Shown: positions 1 to 7,631 of the stretch, piece after piece
Layout of the letters: every line of letters starts with the position of its first letter
Numbering within the stretch: position 1 is the first letter of the stretch
From: Bacillota bacterium
Lineage (GTDB): Bacteria; Bacillota; Dethiobacteria; DTU022
DNA length: 19,701 nt
Reading direction: 5' to 3'
Assembly: GCA_012510625.1 (NCBI GenBank)
Contig: JAAZHP010000086.1
Span: forward strand, 1 to 19,701
Notes under the pieces: generated by a model
Seen by the model: the letters and a program-made list of their open reading frames with translations, nothing else
Told to the model about the DNA's origin: nothing
The model's database searches: none
Position numbers and translations under genes: made by a program

Positions 1-64
1 CCTCCACGGGCGTAAAGCCCACTAGGTCCTGAACCTAGCGCGTCTGCCATTCCGCCACGCTCGC
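1..64 (-). tRNA. tRNA-Leu (anticodon CAG), 3' part cut by window edge
   Basis: Read on the minus strand, this begins with acceptor strand GCGAGCG, then TG, a D arm with the GGC of AATGGCAGA, and an anticodon stem CTAGG/CCTAG closing the loop TTCAGGA. The loop gives anticodon CAG, which decodes CUG leucine codons. A long variable arm follows (GGGC, TTTA, then a complementary GCCC), as expected for a class II tRNA such as Leu. The window ends at the start of the T arm (GGAGG), so the T loop and 3' acceptor strand are missing. The long variable arm and D-loop sequence match tRNA-Leu rather than Ser or Tyr. Confidence 0.93.
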
Positions 65-83
65 TCGTTTTTGCTGCAACGAT

Positions 84-112
84 ATTATACATGTTTAATA
101 TGAATAGATCAA
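84..112 (-). promoter_or_regulatory. Vegetative promoter of the tRNA-Leu gene
   Basis: On the minus strand, -35 TTGATC (107-112) and a perfect -10 TATAAT (84-89) are separated by 17 bases. Transcription would begin around position 77, about a dozen bases before the mature tRNA 5' end. Spacing and position fit a housekeeping sigma-A promoter. Confidence 0.75.
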
Positions 113-130
113 GTGGGTATAAACGAATTG

Positions 131-160
131 CCGGGAGGCCTCCCCAGGGAAGCCTCCCGG
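131..160 (-). terminator. GC-rich hairpin between lipid kinase and tRNA promoter
   Basis: CCGGGAGGC (131-139) pairs perfectly with GCCTCCCGG (152-160); the loop region can pair further (TCCC/GGGA). It lies after the stop codon of the lipid kinase gene and before the tRNA promoter, where a terminator is expected. The following minus-strand bases are only moderately T-rich, so it is a weak intrinsic terminator or simply a 3'-end-protecting stem. Confidence 0.5.
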
Positions 161-200
161 CGCTGATTATTAAACATAATTGATAAATCCAGTATAGCGA

Positions 201-1100
201 TTAAGAAACAGGCGGGGTCAACACATGTAGGGCGCCCGGATGAATAGCTATTTTTGCCGGCAGGGATCCCATTAATTCACCGTCGACATGTACGGGGATA
301 TTTTCGCCGGCGCTGATGGTTACTTCACGGCAGGAAGAAGTATAGATGGCGCTGTGGCCAAGATGTTTTTTGAAAAAAGCTCTTATCGTCAGCGTTGCTG
401 TCTCCACGTAATTCATCCGCCGCACTAAAAGCAGGTTTAACTGCCCGTCCGTAACATCGGCATGAGGCGCGATGCAAAGCTGACCTCCATAATAGCGCCC
501 ATTTGCCACAAGAGCGATAAAGGTCCTTGCCTCTGCGATTGTCTTGCCGTTTTCCATATCCTTAACCTTTGTTGGGAAGCTGCTGAAGCTGGCCAGTTCT
601 TTTAAAAAGCCGGCCACGTATGCGCTGTATCCGGGCAGTTTCTGATCGTCGGCCTTGGCAAATTGGGTCACTTTAGCATCAAAGCCGAAACCGGCTACAT
701 TAAGAAAGCGAATGCCGTTTAACGTGCCGATATCAACCCGCCGCGGTTTCCACCGGGGCATCTCCAGCAAGGCCTTGAGGCAGTTGCCCGGTATTTTAAG
801 CGAGCGGCGAAAGCCGTTGCCGGTACCGGCCGGGATGATTCCCAGGATATTCTTCTTAAGATCAAGACCATTGACCACTTCGAGCAGGGTCCCGTCTCCA
901 CCCACTCCGACAATCAACTCCGCGCCGTTTGAGCGCGCTTTTTCGGCAATACTCGTGGCGTCTCCGCGGCATCTAGTATAGTAAAGCTGGTAGGACTGGC
1001 CTGCATCGCGCAGCAGGGACTCCATCCTGCGCCAGACTCGCATCGCCCTGCCCCCACCGGCTTTAGGGTTGACAATAAATACTGTTTTGAAAGGTATCAA
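201..1100 (-). CDS. YegS/BmrU-type diacylglycerol/lipid kinase
   Basis: A 299-residue protein of the DAGK catalytic-domain family (YegS, BmrU, DgkB), soluble kinases that phosphorylate diacylglycerol or related lipids at the inner membrane face. Seen: the N-terminal NPKAGGG loop (residues 11-17), the nucleotide-binding GGDGT (67-71) followed by a TLLEVVNGL helix, PAGTGNGFRRSL (90-101), and a C-terminal beta-sandwich half with HVDGE near the end. Many homologues have GTGND where this has GTGNG. Length is normal for the family. The start is TTG at 1098-1100, chosen because AAGGAGGTG lies about seven bases upstream and the NPKAGGG motif follows at the expected distance. It lies downstream of slipin on the same strand, separated by a hairpin, so it may be transcribed by read-through. 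The exact lipid substrate is unknown. Confidence 0.88.
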   Translation of the reverse strand: MIPFKTVFIVNPKAGGGRAMRVWRRMESLLRDAGQSYQLYYTRCRGDATSIAEKARSNGAELIVGVGGDGTLLEVVNGLDLKKNILGIIPAGTGNGFRRSLKIPGNCLKALLEMPRWKPRRVDIGTLNGIRFLNVAGFGFDAKVTQFAKADDQKLPGYSAYVAGFLKELASFSSFPTKVKDMENGKTIAEARTFIALVANGRYYGGQLCIAPHADVTDGQLNLLLVRRMNYVETATLTIRAFFKKHLGHSAIYTSSCREVTISAGENIPVHVDGELMGSLPAKIAIHPGALHVLTPPVS

Positions 1101-1128
1101 TTATTTCACCTCCTTTTCGTAAAATATG

Positions 1129-1149
1129 GCCGCCTCCTGAAGAGGCGGC
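1129..1149 (-). terminator. Terminator-like hairpin after the nfeD-slipin operon
   Basis: GCCGCCTC (1129-1136) and GAGGCGGC (1142-1149) form a perfect 8-bp stem with a 5-base loop. On the minus strand the stem is followed by CATATTTT, a short T-rich tail. It lies 25 bases past the slipin stop and just before the ribosome binding site of the lipid kinase, so it probably ends or attenuates the nfeD-slipin transcript. Confidence 0.6.
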
Positions 1150-1173
1150 TAAATTGTTATGTAAACTGTTCTG

Positions 1174-1932
1174 CTACTCCTTCGGTTTTTCTTTAAGTTC
1201 GGGTAAAAGTTGGCGCAGTTCAACCGGAAGCGGGAAGGCTACCGTCGTGCCCGGCTGGCTGACCACTTCGGGAATGGCCCGCAGAAGCCTGACATAAAGG
1301 CCGCCTTCCTGGCTGCTCAATATCTGCGCCGCCTCGGCCAGCTTCCTGGCGGCTTCCTTCTCTCCTTCAGCCTGGACCACAATGGCGCGGCGCTCTCTTT
1401 CAGCGGTTGCCTGGCGGGAGATGGCCTTCTGCAGCAGCTCGGGAATGCCCACATCCTTGATCTCCACCGCTGTAACCTTGATTCCCCAAGGATCGGTAGC
1501 CTCATCGAGGATCTTCTGGATGAACTGGTTTAATTTATCCCTCTCGGCAAGCAGTTCGTCGAGTTCGGCCTGCCCGGTAACGCTGCGCAGCGTGGTCTGG
1601 GCCAGCTGCGCGGTGGCGAAGCGGTAATCCTCGACATTGACTATAGCTTTGTTGGGATCAACAACCCGGTAGTAAACCACCGCATTGACGCTCGTTGTGA
1701 CGTTGTCCCGGGTAATTACTTCCTGCGAGGGCACATCCATGGTCACCACGCGCATTGAAACCTTAATGGTCCGGTCAATGAGTGGAATGACCAGAACCAG
1801 GCCGGGCCCTTTTTCTCCAATCAAGCGTCCCAGGCGAAAAACAACAAGCCGCTCATATTCGCGCACAACCTTGATCGCCGAAATTAAAAAAAACAGAACC
1901 ACGACTATAAGGGGAATTAAAAAATTTTCCAA
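1174..1932 (-). CDS. Slipin, SPFH/band 7 membrane protein
   Basis: A 252-residue stomatin-like protein. It has one N-terminal membrane segment (about residues 4-20) followed by the SPFH core, with stomatin-type stretches such as EYERLVVFRLGR, GPGLVLVIPLID and the block around TRDNVTTSVNAVVYYRV. A charged helical region (about 170-205: RQATAERERRAIVVQAEGEKEAARKL-like) is the usual oligomerising coiled coil. Slipins scaffold membrane microdomains and are the classic partner of NfeD proteases; the C-terminal tail of stomatin is a known substrate of archaeal NfeD. The start is TTG at 1930-1932 with AAGGAGGTG upstream. The gene starts two bases after the nfeD stop codon, so the two are co-transcribed and probably translationally coupled. 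Confidence 0.93.
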   Translation of the reverse strand: MENFLIPLIVVVLFFLISAIKVVREYERLVVFRLGRLIGEKGPGLVLVIPLIDRTIKVSMRVVTMDVPSQEVITRDNVTTSVNAVVYYRVVDPNKAIVNVEDYRFATAQLAQTTLRSVTGQAELDELLAERDKLNQFIQKILDEATDPWGIKVTAVEIKDVGIPELLQKAISRQATAERERRAIVVQAEGEKEAARKLAEAAQILSSQEGGLYVRLLRAIPEVVSQPGTTVAFPLPVELRQLLPELKEKPKE

Positions 1933-1934
1933 GT

Positions 1935-3299
1935 TTACACCTCCTTTGCTCCTTTATCCTGATTGGGCAAATCTTTCCGCGGGCGGACCCAGAGACGCAG
2001 TGTTTCAGATCGTACTATCTGAACCTCGGTACCCGCTGTAATCCTGGAGCCGTCATCGCTTCGAGCCAGCCAGAGCTCCCCCCTGGCCTTAATCTGCCCT
2101 TCCGGGTCGATATCTGATACGGCAATCCCCCGCTGCGGCGGCTTAAAGTAGCTCCCGCCGTCTTTCCAGCGGCGGCGGCTGTAAACAACGGCGGATGTTA
2201 CCGCCGCGGCAAGCAGCAGCAGCGCCAAAACAATACCTATAGCCGTGAGACGAAATGACTGGTACCATTCGGCGGACATGAGGGGTTCCAAGGGCAGCAG
2301 GATGGCTCCCGCCATTAGCGAGAGGGCGCCGCCAATGCCGAGCACCCCAAACCCGGGGGTAAATATCTCGGCAATGACGAGGCCTGCTCCCAGCAAAAGC
2401 AAGATCACTCCGGTAGTATTGGTATCAAATAAGCCGATCCCGTATATTCCCATTATAAGTAAAATCCCGCCGATGACCTCCGGAACAAAGGTGCCTGGAT
2501 TAGAGAAGCCAAAGTAAAGCCCCAACAATCCCAGCGACAGCAATATAAAGGCGATCTGGGGATTGCTCAGGAAATGCTGAATTTTTTCACTTAGCGTCAT
2601 TTCGGGGTAGTAAATCGTTGCGGCGGCTGTATGAAGACGGTACTCCCGGCCGTCTTTCTCTACCACTCGCCCGTCAAGTTGTTCCAAAAGATCGCCTACG
2701 TCTGAAGCCAGCAGGTCAATCACGCCGGTATCTTTGGCATCCCAGGCGCTGAGGCTCAGGTTCTCGGTGACAAATTTCTCGGCAATGTCCGCCGGCCGCC
2801 CCCTGGCCTTCGCCAGGCTGCGCAGGTGTTCTGCCAGGAAAGTGGTCGTTTTCTCGTCGGCAGGTGTAGAACCCTCAGGAGTGAGCTCCACCGGGTGAGC
2901 TGCGCCGATAGTGGTTCCGGGTGCCATGGCCGCGATATCGGCAGATAAAACAATGAAAGATCCCGCTGAAGCGGCAATGGCGCCGGTGGGAGCCACGAGC
3001 ACGGCTACCGGCAGGGGGGCGTTCATCAGTGTCTGATTGATCTTTATCGTGGCATCAACCAATCCACCGGGGGTATCCATTACGATGACAAGCAATTGGG
3101 CTTCTTCTATCACCGCGTCTGCAGTTTGCCGAACCAGGAAGTTAAGCTTCCCCGCAGTAATCATCCCCTCTATCTCGACTACAACAACGGGGGCAGCGTC
3201 TACAGGACCGGCGGAGGCGGGAGTTATGGCTGCTAGCATTAAAAAGACTGCCAGAAGTAGAAAAAGAGGTTTAATACCCCTTGCCAAGCGTTTGTTCAA
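1935..3299 (-). CDS. nfeD: NfeD-family ClpP-class membrane serine protease
   Basis: About 454 residues from the chosen start. Order of parts: signal peptide (NKRLARGIKPLFLLLAVF... ending near ASA), a ClpP/SppA-like protease domain, four to five membrane helices, and a C-terminal NfeD OB-fold domain. The protease domain has DTPGGLVDAT, the catalytic serine in AIAASAGSF (about Ser111) and a lysine in DEKTTTF (about Lys150) that aligns with the Ser-Lys dyad of archaeal NfeD. It acts with the adjacent slipin in membrane protein quality control. The start is TTG at 3297-3299, preceded by AGGGGGTGA at normal spacing. An in-frame ATG at 3333-3335 has no ribosome binding site, would put 12 non-signal-like residues before the signal peptide, and lies at or near the predicted transcription start. 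Confidence 0.92.
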   Translation of the reverse strand: MNKRLARGIKPLFLLLAVFLMLAAITPASAGPVDAAPVVVVEIEGMITAGKLNFLVRQTADAVIEEAQLLVIVMDTPGGLVDATIKINQTLMNAPLPVAVLVAPTGAIAASAGSFIVLSADIAAMAPGTTIGAAHPVELTPEGSTPADEKTTTFLAEHLRSLAKARGRPADIAEKFVTENLSLSAWDAKDTGVIDLLASDVGDLLEQLDGRVVEKDGREYRLHTAAATIYYPEMTLSEKIQHFLSNPQIAFILLSLGLLGLYFGFSNPGTFVPEVIGGILLIMGIYGIGLFDTNTTGVILLLLGAGLVIAEIFTPGFGVLGIGGALSLMAGAILLPLEPLMSAEWYQSFRLTAIGIVLALLLLAAAVTSAVVYSRRRWKDGGSYFKPPQRGIAVSDIDPEGQIKARGELWLARSDDGSRITAGTEVQIVRSETLRLWVRPRKDLPNQDKGAKEV

Positions 3300-3341
3300 A
3301 TGAGTTTCACCCCCTGCCACGACAGGATCACCCATATTAAC

Positions 3342-3369
3342 ATTATAATAGTAAAATTCAAAAAGTTAA
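3342..3369 (-). promoter_or_regulatory. Promoter of the nfeD-slipin operon
   Basis: On the minus strand a perfect -10 TATAAT (3342-3347) is preceded at 16 bases by TTAACT (3364-3369; TTTAAC at 17 bases is the alternative reading). Predicted transcription start is about 3335, giving a leader of roughly 35 bases to the TTG start of nfeD. Confidence 0.6.
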
Positions 3370-3393
3370 AGAGCCATTCCGGCAATATTTATC

Positions 3394-3420
3394 AAAAAAG
3401 CGGATTTCTCCGCTTTTTTT
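3394..3420 (-). terminator. Intrinsic terminator of ndk
   Basis: GCGGA (3400-3404) pairs with TCCGC (3409-3413) around the loop TTTC. The stem is flanked by A6 on one side and T7 on the other, so the A/T flanks extend the pairing and give a T tail in either direction. It starts eight bases after the ndk stop codon and separates ndk from the nfeD promoter. Confidence 0.88.
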
Positions 3421-3427
3421 GTGTTTG

Positions 3428-3889
3428 TTACCGGCCGTAGATCCATTCATCCAGAACAGACCGGTAACTGCAGAGCTCCGCTTCATTAAAAAATAAGCCG
3501 ATCTCGCGGCGGGCGCTTTCCAAGGAATCTGAACCATGGACCAGGTTGTTCCCGGTAAAGAGAGCCAGGTCGCCCCTGATCGTGCCGGGGGCTGCCTCCT
3601 GCGGATTGGTAGCGCCGATTAAGGACCGGGCTACGGCAACCGCATTGTCTCCCTCCCAGACCATCGCTACAACCGGCCCCGATGTAATAAAAGAGATCAG
3701 GCTCTCATAAAAAGGTTTGCCCCGGTGCTCTCCATAATGCCGGGCCGCCAGCTCCGGTTCCATTTGCATCATTTTGATCGCCACCGGCTGGAGGCCCTTT
3801 TTCTCCAGGCGGGTGATCACTTCCCCCACGAGTTTGCGCTGAACACCATCGGGTTTGACCATTACAAAAGTGCGCTCTCTGCTGTTAAT
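3428..3889 (-). CDS. ndk: Nucleoside diphosphate kinase, probable ATT start
   Basis: Ndk transfers the gamma phosphate of ATP to NDPs through a phospho-histidine. Seen: MVKPDGVQR, the GDNAVAVARSLIGATNP block, and the active-site NLVHGSDS histidine. The first in-frame ATG (3860-3862) starts at the second M of the usual ERTFVMVKPDG, cutting into the first beta strand, and has no good ribosome binding site. The frame stays open upstream and reads NSRERTFV, the normal family N-terminus. The only plausible initiator is ATT at 3887-3889, six bases after AAGGAGGG (3896-3903). This gives 153 residues, normal for bacterial Ndk. A TTGACA at 3952-3957 could be a -35, but its matching -10 is poor, so the gene may be read from the speD promoter. 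A strong terminator follows. Confidence 0.9.
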   Translation of the reverse strand: MNSRERTFVMVKPDGVQRKLVGEVITRLEKKGLQPVAIKMMQMEPELAARHYGEHRGKPFYESLISFITSGPVVAMVWEGDNAVAVARSLIGATNPQEAAPGTIRGDLALFTGNNLVHGSDSLESARREIGLFFNEAELCSYRSVLDEWIYGR

Positions 3890-3982
3890 AAGACACCCTC
3901 CTTAAAATTATTGATCGCCAATGCCGCTGGAGTATTTTTCTCTCTCCATCCTGTCAATTCCAAGCGGGCTTAAACAATAAGC

Positions 3983-4894
3983 TCAGTATGTCGTCATCAG
4001 CTGACTGTCGTCAATAATTTTTGTTTCGGTATCTCTCCGTTTACGGATATCCTTTGGGATACTAAACATACCGCGGTGGGTTTCCTCGTCATAAAAACGC
4101 AGCTTCAGCCCCCGCTCGGCAATGCGGCTGTTGATCAAGCCTTCTTCATACAGAAGGGGATTAAAGTCGCGCGCGGCGACAATAAAGCCCCATTCCGTGT
4201 TAAAAGAAGGCACGAAGGCATGATAGGAGCAGACATGGGGAAATACCTGCCCGATAGTGTTGTAGATCGCACAGTGGGCTTCGAGAAAAGCTGTGCTGAA
4301 ATCGCCGGCCTGTAATACAACCAGGCCGCCTTCATCCAGCCGCTGCTCTGTCAAAGCATAAAACTGCCGCGTAAAGAGCTTTAGGGCAGGGCTTCCTTCA
4401 ACCGGTTCAGGAATATCAATGATGATCACATCGTATAGCTCTTTATTTTCTTCAAGATAGCTCCGGGCATCAGCGAACACCAGGTCCAGCCGGCTATCAT
4501 CAAAACTGCCCCGGTGCCACTCGCCAAGGTGCTTGCGGCAGAGCTCGACTACATCGCGATCGATATCCACCATCACCGCGCGTTCAACTTGCGGGTGGCG
4601 GAATATTTCACGCAGTGTGGCTCCTTCGCCTCCGCCGGCGACAAAAACCCGCCGCGGAGATTTATGGAGCAGCATTGCCGGCTGGACCAGCGCTTCATGA
4701 TAGATATACTCATCGAATGCCGCTGATTGGATCTTGCCGTCCAGGATCAGAATGCGCCCGTAAAGTTGATTATCGGCAATCTCTGCTTGTTGAAATGCTG
4801 TTTTTATGCCGGCAACATGGTTTTCCAGGCTAAACATGTGCGCCGTTGACAGCGAGGTCCGTTCAATATACCATTTATGTTCAGCAGAAGACAC
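3983..4894 (-). CDS. speE: Spermidine/thermospermine-type aminopropyltransferase
   Basis: A 303-residue polyamine aminopropyltransferase that moves the aminopropyl group of decarboxylated S-adenosylmethionine to a diamine or polyamine. Seen: an N-terminal beta domain with ILDGKIQSAAFDEYIYHE (51-67), the nucleotide-binding VAGGGEGATLREI (85-97), VDID (109-112), and the catalytic loop DIPEPVEGSPALKLFT (160-175) with Asp160. Spermidine synthases usually have DxxDPxGPA in that loop; here it is DIPEPVEGSP, closer to the PVEGGP loop of ACL5/thermospermine synthases, and the second Asp is Glu163. The VPSFNTEWGF stretch (228-237) also resembles ACL5-type enzymes. The start is GTG at 4892-4894 behind GGGGAGG. 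It begins 15 bases after the speD stop, so the two form an operon. The product is uncertain between spermidine and a longer amine. Confidence 0.9.
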   Translation of the reverse strand: MSSAEHKWYIERTSLSTAHMFSLENHVAGIKTAFQQAEIADNQLYGRILILDGKIQSAAFDEYIYHEALVQPAMLLHKSPRRVFVAGGGEGATLREIFRHPQVERAVMVDIDRDVVELCRKHLGEWHRGSFDDSRLDLVFADARSYLEENKELYDVIIIDIPEPVEGSPALKLFTRQFYALTEQRLDEGGLVVLQAGDFSTAFLEAHCAIYNTIGQVFPHVCSYHAFVPSFNTEWGFIVAARDFNPLLYEEGLINSRIAERGLKLRFYDEETHRGMFSIPKDIRKRRDTETKIIDDSQLMTTY

Positions 4895-4909
4895 TGCAAG
4901 CCTCCCCGC

Positions 4910-5293
4910 TTAATAGTTCACCACGGTCTTGTGCTGCAAGGGGACGTCAAAGATGCCGCGCTTGATTTCCCTGGCAGTCATATTCTGGGCCGAGAGCTTC
5001 TGTTTAAGGTAATCGCACGATACCCATGGATCAACAGTTTGACCACAGGTAAAGATATCCACGGCAGCGTAGCCAAATTCGGGCCAGGTATGAATTGCCA
5101 GGTGTGATTCGGATATAACGACTACGCCGCTGACTCCCTGGGGGCTGAACTGGTGAAAAACGGTCTCTCTAACTTCAGCTCCCGCTTCCAGAGCCGCCGC
5201 CACCATATCTTGCTTTATCTGAACCTGATCGTTCAGCTTTTCAGGTGGACAGCCGTAAAACTCAGCCAAAACATGACGGCCTAAAGCGCTCAT
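4910..5293 (-). CDS. speD: S-adenosylmethionine decarboxylase proenzyme, class 1B
   Basis: A 127-residue bacterial/archaeal-type AdoMet decarboxylase that makes decarboxylated AdoMet for the adjacent speE product. The proenzyme self-cleaves within SESH (61-64), where Ser63 becomes the pyruvoyl cofactor. His68 (AIHTWPE) and Cys83 (FTCG) are the conserved processing and catalytic residues. Length is typical of the short class 1B form. The start is ATG at 5291-5293, seven bases after AAGGAGGT. It is first gene of the speD-speE unit and has a good promoter upstream. No speA, speB or speC gene is in the window, so the diamine acceptor must be made elsewhere. Confidence 0.95.
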   Translation of the reverse strand: MSALGRHVLAEFYGCPPEKLNDQVQIKQDMVAAALEAGAEVRETVFHQFSPQGVSGVVVISESHLAIHTWPEFGYAAVDIFTCGQTVDPWVSCDYLKQKLSAQNMTAREIKRGIFDVPLQHKTVVNY

Positions 5294-5338
5294 CTTCCAT
5301 ACCTCCTTGTAGCTTTTATGGGCAAAGCATCAGCATAC

Positions 5339-5366
5339 ATTTTAACAAACTTCGTCAAAAAGTCAA
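5339..5366 (-). promoter_or_regulatory. Promoter of speD-speE
   Basis: On the minus strand, -35 TTGACT (5361-5366) and -10 TAAAAT (5339-5344) are separated by 16 bases. The predicted start near 5332 gives a leader of about 40 bases containing the speD ribosome binding site. It is divergent from the acyl-CoA synthetase gene. Confidence 0.65.
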
Positions 5367-5397
5367 TGAACAGAAATGGCGTTTGAAAATTTAATCA

Positions 5398-5414
5398 AAG
5401 GCCGAAACCTTGCT
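5398..5414 (+). promoter_or_regulatory. Possible weak sigma-54 (-24/-12) element upstream of the acyl-CoA synthetase
   Basis: The bases AAGGCCGAAACCTTGCT have GG and GC with the exact sigma-54 spacing and a perfect TTGCT -12 box, but the -24 box (AGGCCG) matches the TGGCAC core at only three positions. Start would be near 5425, about 65 bases before the ATG. An A/T-rich TTATTATATATG stretch (5433-5444) could instead hold a sigma-A -10. Neither is convincing alone. Confidence 0.25.
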
Positions 5415-5491
5415 ATTGCATGACACCTTAGTTTATTATATATGCAGCACTAATGCATCAGGATTTACAGGCAGAAAGGAAGATAGGTTCA

Positions 5492-7603
5492 ATGAGTGAT
5501 CTTAGTTTTTTATTCAATCCCAAACAAGTAGCTGTGATCGGCGCTTCGGCCTCACCTCAAAAAATCGGTTACGCCATTGTCAGCAACCTGATCAAGAGCG
5601 GTTACCAGGGAAAAATCTGTCCTATAAACCCAAAAGAAAAAGAAATTCTCGGACTGCCCTGCTATCCCAGCATCGGCAAGGTTGAAGGGCAGGTTGACCT
5701 GGCCGTGATATCGGTTCCCGCCAGGCTCTGTCTTCAAGTAGCCCGGGAATGCGGCGAAGCGGGAGTAAAAGGAGCCATCGTCATCACTGCCGGTTTTAAA
5801 GAGGTCGGTGGAGAAGGGCTAAAACTTGAACGGGAGCTCCAGGCAATCGGTAAGAAATATAACATACGCCTGGTCGGGCCAAACTGCGTCGGCCTGATGG
5901 ACACCCACACCCCGCTGAATGCCTCATTTGCCACCGGCTTCCCCGAAAAAGGAAACATATCTTTTATCTCGCAGAGCGGGGCCATGGTTATCGCCATCCT
6001 TGACTGGAGTTTCCAGGCGGGATTGGGCTTCTCGCGTTTTATCAGCCTCGGCAACAAGTCGGACCTCAGTGAAATTGACTTTATCGAAAGTTGCACCGCC
6101 GACCCCAACACCAAGGTTATTCTTGTTTACGCTGAAGATGTGACCGACGGGGAAAAGTTTGTCCAGGTTTGCACCGAAGCCAGCAAAGTAAAACCAATCG
6201 TTATCTTAAAGTCCGGAACAAGCACCGCAGGAGCGCAGGCCGCCAGCTCGCATACAGGCGCATTGGCCGGCAGCAACCGCGCTTACGACACCGCTTTCCG
6301 GCAAAGCGGAGTTTTACGAGCTGACAATATGAGCGATCTCTTTTACCTGGGCCGGGCTTTCTCCACCCAGCCTCTACCCGAGGGCGACAGGGTGGCTATT
6401 ATAACCAACTCGGGGGGGCCGGCCATCATTGCCACTGATACCATCGAGAAGACCGGCCTGAAGATGGCCCGCTTCAGCAAGGCTACCATCGACCAGATGC
6501 GCGAAAACCTTCCTGCTGAATCAAACATTTACAATCCTATCGATGTGCTGGGCGATGCCCGGGTAGATCGTTTCCGCTTTGCCCTGCAGATGGCTTATGA
6601 AGATGAGAATGTAGATAGCGTCATGGTCATTCTCAGCCCCACCGCGGTGGCCGAACCTGAAAAAACAGCCCAGGCAATCCTTGAATATAAAGATAAATAT
6701 CCCCACAAACCGATCTTTGCCGTCTACATGGGCGGTAAAACACTGGTCAAAGGCAAGGAGATGCTCGTGAAGGCCGGCGTGCCCACCTTTACCTTCCCGG
6801 AATCAGCAGTTACGGCTCTGGAGGGGATGGTCCGTTACGCCGAGTTCAGGCGCGCAAACGATGCTGCGCCCGTTCTCCCGCCTCCCAATGTGGACAGCAA
6901 TACAGTTAAAGCAACTTTCTATGATGTGCTCAAGGACAAGCGGGTTTCCCTGCTGGCTCATGAATCCTCAAAAGTGCTTGATGCCTACGGAATTCCGGTC
7001 AACCGCACTTACCTGGCCACTTCGGTTGAAGAGGCCTGCCAGATCAGCCAGAAGATAGGCTACCCCGTTGTTTTAAAAGTATCCTCACCGCGCATTGCTC
7101 ACAAGACCGACGTCGGCGGCGTCGAGATCGGGCTGCATAACCGGCGTGAAGTAGAGAAAGCTTACAATCGAATCATGGAGCGGGTTCGCCGCTACCTGCC
7201 TGACGCTCCCATCTACGGGATCGAGGTCTCGAAAGTAGTCGACGACGGCGTAGAAGTAATTATCGGCATGTCCCGCGATATCCAGTTTGGACCGATGATC
7301 GCTTTCGGCCTGGGCGGCATATATGTGAATTTGCTTAAAGATGTCTCCTTCCGCCTGGCCTCCGCCCTGAACAACCGGCAAGCCATCGAGGAGATGATTA
7401 CCGAGACAAAAGCCTACACTCTGCTTAAGGGCTACCGGGGACAGAAACCGGCGGATATTGACGCGCTCATCGACGCCATCTACCGGACGGCACGGCTGGT
7501 CCAGGATTTTGAAGAGATCACCGAAATGGATATCAACCCGCTCCGGGTTCACACCAGGGGAGCAACCGGTCTGGATGTGAAGATCACGATTAACCAGATG
7601 TAA
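5492..7603 (+). CDS. Acyl-CoA/acetyl-CoA synthetase (ADP-forming), fused alpha-beta
   Basis: A 703-residue NDP-forming acyl-CoA synthetase that converts acyl-CoA, ADP and phosphate to acid, CoA and ATP, the energy-conserving last step of 2-oxoacid fermentation in archaea and some anaerobic bacteria. Order: CoA-binding Rossmann domain (VAVIGASASPQKIGY near the N-terminus; VGPNCVGLM), two succinyl-CoA-ligase-like domains with ISQSGAM, the catalytic histidine in SSHTGALAGS (His254), NSGGPAI, and a C-terminal ATP-grasp domain (GYPVVLKVSSPRIAHKTDVGGV through EITEMDINPLRV). The fused alpha-beta form and length are normal. The start at 5492 is preferred because AAAGGAAG precedes it; an in-frame ATG at 5453 has no ribosome binding site. 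It is followed 28 bases later by the DRTGG gene. The acyl specificity (acetyl, branched-chain or aryl) is not determinable here. Confidence 0.92.
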   Translation: MSDLSFLFNPKQVAVIGASASPQKIGYAIVSNLIKSGYQGKICPINPKEKEILGLPCYPSIGKVEGQVDLAVISVPARLCLQVARECGEAGVKGAIVITAGFKEVGGEGLKLERELQAIGKKYNIRLVGPNCVGLMDTHTPLNASFATGFPEKGNISFISQSGAMVIAILDWSFQAGLGFSRFISLGNKSDLSEIDFIESCTADPNTKVILVYAEDVTDGEKFVQVCTEASKVKPIVILKSGTSTAGAQAASSHTGALAGSNRAYDTAFRQSGVLRADNMSDLFYLGRAFSTQPLPEGDRVAIITNSGGPAIIATDTIEKTGLKMARFSKATIDQMRENLPAESNIYNPIDVLGDARVDRFRFALQMAYEDENVDSVMVILSPTAVAEPEKTAQAILEYKDKYPHKPIFAVYMGGKTLVKGKEMLVKAGVPTFTFPESAVTALEGMVRYAEFRRANDAAPVLPPPNVDSNTVKATFYDVLKDKRVSLLAHESSKVLDAYGIPVNRTYLATSVEEACQISQKIGYPVVLKVSSPRIAHKTDVGGVEIGLHNRREVEKAYNRIMERVRRYLPDAPIYGIEVSKVVDDGVEVIIGMSRDIQFGPMIAFGLGGIYVNLLKDVSFRLASALNNRQAIEEMITETKAYTLLKGYRGQKPADIDALIDAIYRTARLVQDFEEITEMDINPLRVHTRGATGLDVKITINQM

Positions 7604-7631
7604 GCTACCAAGAAACAACGAGGTGAATAAA

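Noticed and set aside
5453..5491. Upstream in-frame ATG for the acyl-CoA synthetase
   Set aside because: No ribosome binding site precedes it, and the 13 extra residues are not family-like; the ATG at 5492 has AAAGGAAG at good spacing.
7085..7618. 177-codon minus-strand open frame opposite the end of the acyl-CoA synthetase
   Set aside because: It is antisense to the conserved ATP-grasp domain and has no signal of its own.
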